This document shows, in pieces, positions 22,804 through 34,365 of a DNA stretch of 64,000 bases. A program made the position numbers and the translations under genes. The stretch comes from Atrina japonica (lineage: Eukaryota; Mollusca; Bivalvia; Pterioida; Pinnidae): the NCBI GenBank assembly GCA_030159075.1, contig BROG01000918.1:62001-126000 (forward strand), read 5' to 3'. Each line of letters starts with the position of its first letter. The stretch's first letter is position 1. The notes under the pieces were generated by a model. That model saw only the letters and a program-made list of their open reading frames with translations, ran no database searches and had not been told where the DNA came from.

Positions 22804-25800
22804 GTAAGTTCAAATTTTAGTTCATACTGAGATAAAAAGGAGGGCTTGTAGTTGTAATGATAATCTCTGTCTTTGGGGATTCTGTCGTGGGTCGTTTTCT
22901 TATGTTGCGTTGTGAAATGACCCACGGCAGACTTCCCAAGGGATTAGGGGACTATACCCTGGCTGTACACCTAAAACTTGGCAGGAGACAAAGTCCATGT
23001 CGCATTAGGCCGAACTTTCTGTCCGATTTTAAATGATTTATTTTTGGAGGGGGGGGGGGGTAAAATCATAAATTAATAAATTCTTTGTAGCAGTTTAGTG
23101 ATGGTTTTAATCATCTATTTTTCAATGCTGACCTCTGATATTTGTTGATATGTTTACTTGATCTTTTAGATTTATAAATCGTCACTAAGTTATGACATAA
23201 TATAAATCCATATCAATGAGACATTTATTCTAGCTACCTATCAATTTATGTATTTACCTCATCTGTCTCCAGTTTGAGCATAAGAAAATCTAAGACATTC
23301 ACTGATTGCTTGATCATAAATACAACAATGAATATGCACTTTTGATCAACCAATCAGCGAACGTCATATATTTTCTTATGTTCGATTTGGAAAACGGGAC
23401 AACATGTAGATAAAAATGATGGGTAGCTTGAAATGACGTCTTGTATCAATGGAATTATGTCAGGTCATAACTTAGTGATGATGGATTTATAAATTTATTT
23501 ATTTAAAAGATCAGGTAAGCACATCAACAAATATCAGACATCAGCGATAAGAAATAGATGGTTAAAATAATTGCTAAACTGCTGTGAAAATGTCACAGTA
23601 TCATGCTACAAATAAAGTAGGCTATATGGGAGGACTTATGTCCCTGATTTTACCAGAAAAATAAAAATTGCTTAAAATCAGGACAGAAAGTTCCACCTAA
23701 TGTCACATGTGCCTTTTTCAGAACATGGGTAGTTAAACAAAACATACATGTACATCACTGTACACTACTCAAAACAATCTTGTGTATCTAATTTTTGTAC
23801 TGGTCAGTGACCAATTATCTGAACCAGTTCTTGCCAACTGGTTTTATTTTTACCAGATATTTTCTGGTTTCTCAGAGAAATTATTTTTACTTTTCACTCA
23901 GCAATCAGAACATTGTCTTGTGCAAAAAACACAAAAGAATCTGTGAAAGTTTGCACATGTTTGCAGGTCTTACGCAGGTTACGATCAGTTGGCAAGAATC
24001 GGTACTTGATGAGAATTGTTCGCTGGTCAGTAGAGAAAAACAAAGTTTGAAATAGAAATCAGCATTTTTTTTAAATAATAAAACAGAAAGTAACTGACAA
24101 GTTGTACACTAAAAGATGTAGATGTACAGTGTTGAAAAATTAAAGACATCGGAAAATGGTTGATCATTTAACATGGTTCAGTTGTATGCCATCTATTAAA
24201 TGGAATGTAAATGTCATATATGTTCTCACTTTCTGATGTACTGCTACATGTACCAAGGATTATACCAAAAAATGAGAACAAAATAATGCTCACTTTTTGG
24301 TCTCTCAAAACAGATTTTACAAATGTATTTATGGGATTATTGAACCAATGGATTTTGAGAATGCGGTCTCCCAAAACAGGTAGTCTCTTATGACAGTGGT
24401 CTCTCAAGACGGGTCCCACCAATGTGTGTCGGTACCATACGGACAGACACAGACACCACCAAATATTTTCCCATAGGCCTCAATGCTAATTTACAAAAGT
24501 TCAGGTCACTGTCATTCCCATGTTTATTAAATCTGGGTCAAATCAGTACCCTGTGCTTAAAGATAAATATTTTTTATAACAAAATATGCAATAAAAAGTA
24601 TAGGTTGCCATTGCATTTTTACTTCAAATTTTCACTTGTTTACAACTCGCAGTATTCCGCACCAAAGGAAAATATCTATTCTCATATGACCCCTCCCTTT
24701 CAATTTTCAACCGTCAACCCTATAATTTCCAAAGTACTACCAATATTCATGTATCTTTTTTATCACCTTTATTTCACTTATTAATGGCAAAACTAAATTT
24801 TTCATTTATGACCAATCAGATCACTGGGCTTATTTTATCCTCTGCACAACATTGGGTGTCCAAAATGTTTGCGCCCATATGTTGTAAACAAAGCAGGTGT
24901 TTTTCCATATGTGTACACGAACAAGAGTAGTGGTATATCCTCATGGCACCAAGAATTGTTGGGGACTTTACTCCAATATAGGTGTGAAATTACATATTGT
25001 TGAATGTTCTCTTGTCTTTTCACATCTTCTGGATTGGTCTAAATGAAACTTGACAAATGTTTTGAGTTGTTTGACCCCAGGGTCATATTTCTGTTATACA
25101 TATTACAGGGATTCAAGTGACCATCAAGCCTTTCTCCCCTAAGTATCTAAATGGTATCCTCTTTTCTATTGTCTTAGACAAGTCTATCATGATCTATAGT
25201 GTTAAAAGAGTCAGGGCTCTTTTAACCTCTTGCCTGACTTGCAATTGTACAAAATGCATTCAAGTATAACAGTCATGGATATAAGCCGTTTAACTGTTTA
25301 GTCCAATAGCAAGATTTTGTGGTTTTTTTTATTCATTTACTTAGATTAAACAAGAGTGAGCACGGCCGGAATCTGGATGGGTGAGTGTGAGATTTGATGC
25401 ACATTACATTTGGTGGCAGTAAGAGAGCCCAAATCCTGGATGTACTGCTGCAGGGCATAGTGTAAGCTGTGGAGTTCTGTTTGAACCCATGAAGCTTTGG
25501 GAGCTTGAAGCTTGATGGCAGAGGGGGTAGTGTAAGTGTCCTGGATATAGGCAGATTAACTGTCTAGTCCAGTAGCTACATGTAGCTTTTGTGGCTTTAC
25601 AGGTGGTGTTTATACACATTGTACATGTACATGTACAGAAGTTAAAAGGAACAGTGAGTGCAGTCAGCATCTGGATGGGTGACCACGAGATGTAATGCAG
25701 TCGGAGACCCACAGTGCACATTACAGAAGCTTGTAGGAATCATGTTCTATCTGTACATTATGAAATCTTGATTTTCAGATGCACAAATAAATGGGACAAC

Positions 25801-27676
25801 AGAGGAAAAACAAGCAAGAGTATTCCAGAAACCTATTCGGAATCTTCCTTTTCTAAAACATGGTAAGGAGGTGGCGCTCCAGACAAAAACAGAGGCTCCG
25901 CCTCAACCTAAAGAATTCCTGGACATGATTTCACTTCCTGGTGTACAGGAGTATTGTAATCCTCCGACTGAAATGATGCTCGGAAAAGAAGGTAAAAATT
26001 TTACTTGTACAGTATGTCATACATGTGTGTCTATTTATAGTATCAAGGGAAATTCCTGTTATTTAGTCACCCCAGCAACTCGAGAAGTTATTTGGTAAAA
26101 ATGTCTTTTGAAGGATTTTTGTTTCTTTTTTTTTGATGATGTTTTATGCCACCCTCAACAATTTTTTAAGAATACTGTAAGTTATAGACACACTGGAAAC
26201 AAAGCTGATTTTGTGAGAAAGTTTGTCAGCTTACGTGTACTTTTGGAAAACTGGTGGTCTCTTCTTGGGGCCACTGTAAACAGGTTCTCTCCTCCGCCAT
26301 TTAAAACTGGTCACCACCATATAACTGAAAAATTGTTAGTGTGGCATAAAAATGAAAATTTTTTTGTTGTTTTTAGATGTCCCCAAAAATAATCTACTAC
26401 ATGTATCATGTGTATGTAGATCAAGGTTGAGTAAATTGTTCACATTGATGTTTTTTTGGTTTTTTATCCCCAAACAGGTGATGTTGATCCCGCCTATAAA
26501 CTCAAACTAGTGCATATGGTTATACGCCATGGGGACCGCTCATCAATACACCATTTGGGGAACACTCCGGCAGCCGCCATCAGTTGTAAGTTTGATAAAC
26601 AAATGGTAGCCAATCACAGATTGATTGCGCAGTTTCTGGAACATCTGCAACAGTCAGAAGGAATACATCATTCACAAAGTGACTTCGCATTCTGGAAAAC
26701 TTATCCCAACGAGAGATACTGTGAACCTTCCAGACTGACTCCAACCGGAGTATTTCAGCATCTGTTAAATGGCTTTAATACAAATTTTAATTACAGAAAA
26801 AATAATTTGTTCGGCAGTAATTTCACGTTTGAAAATGTTCTAGTGAGAACAACGAAATATTCAAGAACATACCAAAGTGCTATCGCCTTCATGTTTGGCT
26901 TTTTGCCAAAATTTAATTTTAGCGAAATAAGATTTGTTGGTTCGGCACTTAACTTCTGCTCTGAAAAGTTGTCTGGTGTTCAGTGCAATTGCAACAACTT
27001 AAAAAGATATTTCCAGAATCAGGAACAAGAGGGAAGTCGATTTAATCGGAACAATAAAATGGTTCTAGAAATCGTACAGAAGGTTGCGGATGTCTATGGG
27101 CTCAGTGTTAAAGAGATACCATTGCTTTCGCAGATAAACGATGTCTTTATGGGACAGGTTTGTCACAGGGTTTCTCTTCCGTGTGATGAAAAAGGTCAGT
27201 GCATTGACGCCTCGCTAATCGAAATGATTTGGAGTTTATTGGACAGAGAAGGCATGGAAACGCGAGTCAAAAGCAACAATTATATCAAATATGCTCATTT
27301 AACGAGTCATCCATTGCTGTCAGAAATTTATCACAGAATGAGAAATGTTACAAAACATCAAACCGACCTGAAATTTGTTTTGTATTCGGGGCACGATGTC
27401 ACCCTGAGCCCGCTACTGACCGTCCTTGGGTTGTTTGATGGCAAATGGCCGCCTTATGCCTCTAGGCTCGCAATAGAAATGTATACCAGAATAGAAGATA
27501 AAAAGGTTCATTATTTTATTCGTGTTTTGTATAATGGCGTTGATAGAACTAGAGAATTGAAATTCTGTAAAATCTTGGTGGATGGAATGTGTAAATATAA
27601 ACATTTTCATGAGTTCGTACAAAGTCATTTAAAAAATATAGGTCTCAAATCGTATGATCATGCGTGTAAGAAATAA
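22719..27676 (+). CDS. PXYLP1: 2-phosphoxylose phosphatase 1-like, Golgi type II membrane histidine acid phosphatase (3 exons)
   Basis: The exons 22719-22803, 25779-25991 and 26478-27676 join in frame to 498 codons plus stop; I recalled the human protein as about 480. Known role of the family: removal of the 2-phosphate from xylose in the glycosaminoglycan-protein linkage region, allowing chain extension in the Golgi. Seen here: a short cytosolic MMKK start, a hydrophobic segment at residues about 5-27 (signal anchor), a Pro/Gln-rich stem, the catalytic RHGDR at 116-120 and the HD pair at 405-406 within YSGHDVTLSP. There are several Cys residues and N-glycosylation sequons (KFNFSE, GSNFTF, RNVTK), fitting a lumenal enzyme. 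Segments such as RLTPTGVFQHLLNG, SAIAFMFGFLP and VRILYNGVDRTRE-like 'RVLYNGVDRTRE' fit this family rather than prostatic-type acid phosphatases. The first of two adjacent ATGs (A at -3) is chosen. It is divergent from FARSB. Confidence 0.94.
22861..22948. mobile_element. Diverged foldback element in PXYLP1 intron 1
   Basis: The arms 'gattctgtcgtgggtc' and 'gacccacggcagacttc', with outer 'taatctctgtctttgggg' and 'cccaagggatta', pair imperfectly. The outer motif is the same as in the palindrome at 21560-21632. Confidence 0.6.
22990..23705. mobile_element. Long foldback element (~715 bp) in PXYLP1 intron 1
   Basis: The two halves are inverted copies over more than 300 bp each. The ends are 'cattaggccgaactttctg' and 'cagaaagttccacctaatg'. 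Further in, 'ctctgatatttgttgatatg' mirrors 'catcaacaaatatcagacat', and 'cactaagttatgacataat' mirrors 'aggtcataacttagtg'. The centre near 23330 has 'cataagaaaat' mirrored by 'attttcttatg'. No coding capacity is seen. A short relative is at 36798-36927. Confidence 0.82.
25265..25735. repeat. Two-copy diverged repeat with 5S-rRNA-like motif
   Basis: Two blocks about 270 bp apart each contain 'ggatata', 'ttaactgt(t/c)tagtcca(a/g)tagc', a 'gtgag' run, 'atctggatgggtga' and 'cacattac'. The 'ctggatgggtgacc' string resembles the 3' part of 5S rRNA. The left ends match only weakly. It lies in PXYLP1 intron 1. Confidence 0.45.
25779..25991 (+). CDS. PXYLP1: PXYLP1 exon 2 (stem region)
   Basis: The exon is entered in phase 1 (completing Tyr) after a TTTTCAG acceptor. 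It reads AQINGTTEEKQARVFQKPIR and on to LPGVQEYCNPPTEMMLGKE, ending before GTAAAA. The Pro-rich stem and the CNPP segment correspond to the region before the catalytic domain in the family. Confidence 0.88.
26478..27676 (+). CDS. PXYLP1: PXYLP1 exon 3 (whole catalytic domain)
   Basis: The exon is entered after CAAACAG in phase 1 (Gly). It reads DVDPAYKLKLVHMVIRHGDR and encodes the entire phosphatase domain in one exon to TAA at 27674-27676. The AATAAA overlapping the stop is too early to be a useful poly(A) signal. Confidence 0.95.
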
Positions 27677-28077
27677 AACCAAACATGCATGTAGGTAGAA
27701 GGGACTCAAAGAAATTGTGTGATCGGTGTACTGTGTTACATGACGTACATGTATTTCAATGTGATTTCACATGTATCATGACCATTGACATGTCATGTTT
27801 TCTTTCTTACATATAATTAAGCTATGATGCAGTGAAAAATATGTCATGAAGACATTCTAGTTATGGTACAATGGCATTTGCTTAGATATCTTATGTGGCA
27901 AATGTCGATGGCATATGTACGTGTACGTAGGCTGTGAACTGTGAAATCAGGACATTCACATTGTTATGGCGATACGTCAACTATGATAAGATGACGTGAT
28001 TTTGTGTCATGTTTTTGTTGATGATTTTTGTCCACGAAACATTGCAGCTTGACATGATTTGTTAGTGATGTGTTATG
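27677..28077 (+). other. PXYLP1 3' flank / probable 3' UTR start
   Basis: This is about 400 bp of AT-rich DNA with repeated 'acatgt'/'gacatg' words, leading directly into the 20-bp array. No convincing poly(A) signal precedes the array, so the 3' end of the transcript is unresolved. Confidence 0.4.
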
Positions 28078-29690
28078 TTGACATAAACACATGTTAGCTA
28101 TGTCAAACATGTTAGCCAAGTTAAACACATGTTGGCTGTATCAAACACATGCTGGCAGTGTTAAACACATGCTGGATATGTTAAACACATGTTAGCAGTG
28201 TTAAACACATGTTGGTTATGTTAAACACATGTTGGCAGTGTTAAACACATGTTGGCAGTGTTAAACACATGTTGGCTATGTTAAACACATGTTGGCAATG
28301 TAAACACATGTTGGCTATGTTAAACACACATGTTTGATATGTTAAACACATGCTGACTGAGGTAAACACATGCTGGATATGTTAAACACATGTTAGCAGT
28401 GTTAAACACATATTGGCTGTGTTAAACACATGTTGGCAGTGTTAAACACATGTTGGCAGTGTTAAACACATGTTGGCTATGTTAAACATACATGTTGGCT
28501 ATGTTAAACACATGCTGGCTATGTTAAACACATGTTGGCAGTGTTAAACACACATGTTGGCTATGTTAAACACATTCTGGCAATGTTAAACACATGTTGG
28601 TTATGTTAAACACATGTTGGCAGTGTTAAACACATGTTGGCCATGTTAAACACACATGTTGGCTATGTTAAACACATGCTGGCTATGTTTAACACATGCT
28701 GGCTATGTAAAACACATGCTGGCTGTGTTAAACACATGTTGGCAGTGTTAAACACATGCTGACAGTGTTAAACACATGCTGGCTATGTTAAACACATGCT
28801 GGCAATGTTAAACACATGTTGGTTATGTTAAACTCATGTTGGCAGTGTTAAACACATGTTGGCAGTGTTAAACACATGCTGGCTATGTTAAACACATGTT
28901 GGCTATGTTAAACACATGTTTGCTATGATAACCACATGCTGGCTATGTTAAACACATGTTGGCTATGTTAAACACATGTTTGCTATGATAACCACATGCT
29001 GGCTGTGTTAAACACACATTAGCAATGATAACCACATGTAAGTAAACTTAGATACATGTTAATTATGCTAAACAAATGTTGGCTATGTTAAACACATGTT
29101 CACTATGTTGAGCACCTGTGACTTAGCTATGTTAAACACATGTTGGCTATGTTAAACACATGTTAACTATGTTGAGCACATGTGACTTGGCTATGTTAAA
29201 CACATGCTGGCTATGTTAAACACACATTAGCTATGATATACACATTTCTATCTATATTAAACACATGTTAACTATGCTCAACAAATGTTAGCTATGTTAA
29301 ACATGTTAGCAATGTGAAACACATGTTTACTATGTTGAGCACATGTGACTTAGCTATGTTAAACACATGTTGGCTATGTTAAACACATGTTAACTATGTT
29401 GAGCACATGTGACTTGGCTATGTTAAACACATGCTGGCTATGTTAAACACACATTAGCTATGATATACACATTTCTATCTATATTAAACACATGTTAACT
29501 ATGCTCAACAAATGTTAGCTATGTTAAACATGTTAGCAATGTGAAACACATGTTTACTATGTAAACAACGCATGCTGGCAATGTGAAACACATGTTAACT
29601 ATGTTAACAATGCATGCTGGCAATGGTAAACACATGTTTACTATGTTAAACACACGTTAGCTATAAACTCATGTTAGCTTTGTTCACTTG
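28078..29690. repeat. 20-bp minisatellite, ~75 copies
   Basis: The unit is 'gttaaacacatgttggctat', with variants (cagtg, gctgg). A composite block marked by 'gttgagcacatgtgactta' recurs at 29107 and 29334, a 227-bp higher-order duplication. Confidence 0.95.
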
Positions 29691-29883
29691 ACATGTTACT
29701 GATGGGGAAGTGACATGTTAACTTAACATGGTGATGTGAGTTAACTTGTCATGATCAGACAGTGATCATGAGATAATTTGTTACTTTGACATGATGTTTA
29801 GGTCATGAAAATTTGTCATGTTACTGATGATTCTGGTAACTGTAGGTATGAATTATAGCCAATATCAGTAACATACATGATGA

Positions 29884-30900
29884 TATACTTGTAATTATGA
29901 GTATCTTTATACATGTACTTGTAAATACCAGTATCTTTATACTTGTAATTACCAGTATCTTTATACTTGTAAATACCAGTATCTTTATACTTGTAATTAC
30001 CAGTATTTTTATACTTGTAATTACCAGTATCTTTATACATGTACTTGTAAATACCAGTATCTTTATACTTGTAAATACCAGTATCTTTATACTTGTAATT
30101 ACCAGTATCTTTACTTGTAAATACCAATATCTTTATACTTGTAATTACCAGTATCTTTACTTGTAAATACCAGTATCTTTATACTTGTGATTACCAGTAT
30201 CTTTATACTTGTAATTACCAGTATCTTTATGCTTGGAAATACCAGTATCTTTATACTTGTAAATACCAGTATCTTTATACTTGTAATTACCAGTATCTTT
30301 ATACTTGTAATTACCAGTATCTTTACTTGTAAATACCAGTATCTTTATACTTGTAATTACCAGTATCTTTATACTTGTAATTACCAGTATCTTTATACTT
30401 GTAATTACCTGTATCTTTATACTTGTAATTACCAGTATCTTTATACTTGTAATTACCTGTATCTTTATACTTGTAAATACCAGTATCTTTATACTTATAA
30501 TTACCAGTATTTTTATACTTGTAATTACCAGTATCTTTATACTTGTAAATACCAGTATCTTTATACTTGTAATTACCAGTATTTCTATACTTGTAAATTC
30601 CAGTATCTTTATACTTGTAATTACCAGTATCTTTATACTTGTAATTACCAATATCTTTATACTTGTGAATGCCAGTTTCTTTATATTTGTAATTACCAGC
30701 ATCTTTAATTATATGTAATCACCAGCATCTTTAGGTATATATAATTACCAGCATCTTTAGGTATACATAATTACCAGCATCTTTTGGTGTATGTTATTAC
30801 TAGTATCTTTAGGTATATTTAATTACCGGCATCTTTGGGTATATTTAATTACCAGCATCTTTGGGTGTATGTAATTACCAGCATCTTTGGGTATATATAA
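29884..30900. repeat. 24-bp minisatellite, ~34 copies, then diverged units
   Basis: The unit contains 'atctttatacttgtaattac' plus 'cagt'. It alternates irregularly between 'aattacc' and 'aaatacc' and passes near 30700 into diverged units ('aattaccagcatctttgggt') up to about 30900. Both strands show long spurious frames because 24 is a multiple of three. Confidence 0.95.
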
Positions 30901-31647
30901 TAATAGATCTAGTTTGTACAAGATATACATTTGCATGTGCCAATTTGATGATGTATCATTTTTTGTTAAAGGGGGTTGTGGTTTTTTCCAAAAAAATTTC
31001 TTTCTATTTTTATATTTACATGTTTTACTACTGTACTTAGATTGATATACAATATTTAAAAAAAGAGATATAAATGTACACAGGTATAACAATCCTTAAA
31101 TTCCTATACATATATATTTTGTAAAGTTTACTTGAGAAATCCAGTTTGGCAATAACATGTACATTTGTATTCATTTACAAATGATTAATTCGAAATTTTT
31201 ATTTGTATATGCGTACCACAGTGAACTTTAAAAAAAATCATGACTGTCTATAGCTCTTATTTGTTAATATTATTGTTTATCAGTTGAAGTAATTTAAAGC
31301 AAAATAATTTGGGGGGGGGGGATTTTACAGCTAATGCCTCTTTAAGAATGTTTTATTATATGTATAATGTCTCAGCCACTAAGGTACAGTCACATGTTTG
31401 TACTTATTAAGTGCCCGTGTACTTTGTCCAGTTTGTCCCTCTTCTGAAATATCACCTTAAAAAAGTTCAAATAGGTGGGAATATATCAGAACTGATATTT
31501 TGTTGTACAATCAGGAATTGAAAATGGTAATAGAAATAACATAAAGTCACTTGCAATTGATTAATCAATTCAACCTTGTTACTATTTGTATAGTGGTATA
31601 CATACCACACTGGACCTGGCATTATTTTCATGACCAGTTATTTTAAT

Positions 31648-31830
31648 GGTGAAGGAGATAACCCGGTTAAAATATACCCGGGAAGAGACCACCGGCCTTC
31701 TGCAAGTAAACTGGCAAAATTTCTCACAAAAATCGGCTTAGGTTCCAGTGGGACTCGAACCTGCGCTGACAGGAAGTGAGACTTTATGATTTAAAGCGCG
31801 ATGCTTTAACTCCTTGGCCATGGAGTCCCG
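31648..31830 (-). mobile_element. tRNA-derived SINE (minus orientation)
   Basis: Read on the minus strand, it starts with a tRNA-like head: A-box-like TGGCCAAGGAGTT (31820-31808) and B-box GGTTCGAGTCC (31761-31751). A core follows: 'tttacttgcagaaggccggt' and 'ggtctcttcccgggta'. The anticodon arm does not pair well, so this is a pseudo-tRNA head rather than a tRNA gene. Conserved cores of this kind occur in bivalve SINEs; the exact family is unverified. Confidence 0.72.
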
Positions 31831-32514
31831 AATTTTGACGGACCAATCTGGACTACTATATGATGGACAATCAGAACAAATGAACTTTAAAATGTGGGAC
31901 AATCAGGAATAAACCATATCACCAGCTACATGAACATGATGTAGGGGTTATAAAATGGTATGTTCCAAATAAAACATGTAAGTGGTTTGTTCCCATGATA
32001 CATGATACCTAACCATGTACCTCAGTCACAATGGTATCTTTACAGTTATAGTCTAGTCAGCATTATTGACACCCCTGTATATAAAGACTCCCTGTATTAT
32101 GTGGCCATAATTCAGACCGCCAAACAGTATTTTGTACATATATATAACGGGTCAGTATAAAGCCAATTCCTGCCTTACCTGACAAGTGACCATGATTATA
32201 CACCCCCCTAACTATGCAAAGCACTATATTTTATTTATTTTTTACTATGAGATGACCCCCCACCCCCAGCTATGACAGGAGGTCACATGTAATATCACAA
32301 GCAAAGTTACCTGGATAAATTTAATGATAAAGAACAGGTATTTTACTGTAATTAAATGTAAGCAAGAATGTATTTAACATTTTTTAAAAACTGTTTTCAG
32401 TCAAGAATATTTTTGATGCCTACAAGATTTGCAATTGTTTTTATGCAATGTTAATTAATATATACACTCTACATGCAAACAAGAGTAGTTGGTCACAGTG
32501 TCAAGTCTAGTCTG
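31831..32514. other. No gene seen between SINE and next array
   Basis: This is AT-rich sequence with no supported reading frame, RNA gene or repeat. Confidence 0.5.
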
Positions 32515-32830
32515 TGTAAAGTAACTTCCTGTATGTGTATAGAGTAACTTCCTGTATGTGCTTGTAACATTCTTCCTGTCTGTGTAAACTTCCTGTCTGT
32601 GTTAAGTTACTTCCTGTCTGTGTAAAGTAACTTCCTGTCTGTATAGAGTAAACTGCCTATATGTATGTGTAACTGCCTTCCTGTCTGTACAAAGTAACTT
32701 CCTGTCGGTGTTAATTAACTTCTTGTCTGTGTAAGTTACTTCCTCTCTGTCTCTTCACGTCTGTGTAAAGTAACTTCCTGTCAGTGTCTGTGTAAAGTAA
32801 CTTCCTATTAGTGTTAAGTAACTCCCTTTC
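32515..32830. repeat. ~23-bp degenerate minisatellite
   Basis: The unit is 'gtgtaaagtaacttcctgtc' plus 'tgt', about 13 imperfect copies with indels. Confidence 0.85.
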
Positions 32831-32997
32831 TTATTGGTGATAAAAACTTCCAAGTCCCTGGAAAAGTCCCCTAAGAAAGTCTTGACTGTACAGTGGAACT
32901 TGTTTTGAGAGACTGCTCTTACGAGAAGTGACATTTAGAAATCCTTTTTAATAAAAACATGACATGTCTTCCATGACACGGAACATCAGATTTAAGT

Positions 32998-34365
32998 CTC
33001 CTCTGAATGACTGATGATTTCACTTCTTAACTACCAGTAATGACCAATGATTTCACTTCCTAACTACCAGTAATGACCAATGATTTCACTTCTTAACTAC
33101 CAGTAATGACCAATGATTTCACTTCTTAACTACCAGTAATGACCAATGATTTCACTTCTTAAATACCAGTAATGACCAATGATTCCACTTCTTAACTACC
33201 AGTAATGACCAGTGGTTTCACTTCTTAACTACCAGTAATGACCAATGATTCCACTTCTTAACTACCAGTAATGACCAGTGGTTTCACTTCTTAACTACCA
33301 GTAATGACCAATGATTTCACTTCTTAACTACCAGTAATGACCCACAATTTCACTTCTTAACTACCAGTAATGACCAATGATTTCACTTCTTAACTACCAG
33401 TAATGACCAATGATTTTACTTCTTAATTACCAGTAATGACCAGTGGTTTCACTTCTTAACTACCAGTAATGACCAATGATTTCACTTCTTAACTAACAGT
33501 AATGACCAATGATTCCAGATCTTAACTACCAGTTATGACCAATGATTCCACTTCTTAACTACCAGTAATGACCCACAATTTCACTTCTTAACTACCAGTA
33601 ATGACCAATGATTTCACTTCTTAACTACCAGTAATGACCAATGATTTCACTTCTTAATTACCAGTAATGACCAGTGGTTTCACTTCTTAACTACCAGTAA
33701 TGACCAATGATTCCACTTCTTAACTACCAGTAATGACCCACAATTTCACTTCTTAAATACCAGTAATGACCAATGATTTCACTTCTTAACTACCAGTAAT
33801 GACCCACAAATTCAGTTCCTAACTACCAGTAATGACTAATGATTCCACTTCTTAATTACCAGTAATGACCAATGATTCCACTTCTTAATTACCAGTAATG
33901 ACCAATGATTTCACTTCTTAATTACCAATAATGACTAATGATTCCACTTCTTAATTACCAATAATGACCAATGATTTCACTTCTTAATTACCAATAATGA
34001 CTAATGATTCCACTTCTTAATTACCAATAATGACCAATGATTCCACTTCTTAACTACCAGTAATGACCAACGATTTCACTTCTTAACTACCAGTAATGAC
34101 TAATGATTCCACTTCTTAATTACCAATAATGACCAATGTTTTCACTTCTTAATTACCAATAATGACCAATGTTTTCACTTCTTAATTACCAATAATGACC
34201 AATGTTTTCACTTCTTAATTACCAATAATGACCAATGATTTCACTTCTTAATTACCAATAATGACCAATGTTTTCCCTTCTTAATTACCAATAATGACCA
34301 ATGTTTTCACTTCTTAATTACCAATAATGACCAATGTTTTCACTTCTTAACTAACAGTAATGTTT
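32998..34365. repeat. 33-bp minisatellite, ~41 copies
   Basis: The unit contains 'accagtaatgaccaatgatt' and 'tcacttcttaact'. Variants (ccagtaatg versus ccaataatg, gatttc versus gattcc versus gttttc) are clustered. The 'ccaataatgaccaatgtttt' form dominates the right end, which shows local homogenisation. Confidence 0.95.

Noticed and set aside
26456..26477. Start codon of PXYLP1 at 26456 giving a 406-residue single-exon protein
   Set aside because: This ATG and the following seven codons are intronic, upstream of the CAAACAG acceptor. Joining exons 1 and 2 adds the signal anchor expected in the family.
29816..30708. Overlapping 173-181 codon frames on both strands
   Set aside because: They are products of the 24-bp minisatellite, open on both strands.
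31740..31830. Functional tRNA gene on the minus strand
   Set aside because: A- and B-boxes are present, but the anticodon and acceptor stems do not pair properly and a SINE core is attached, so it is called as a SINE head.
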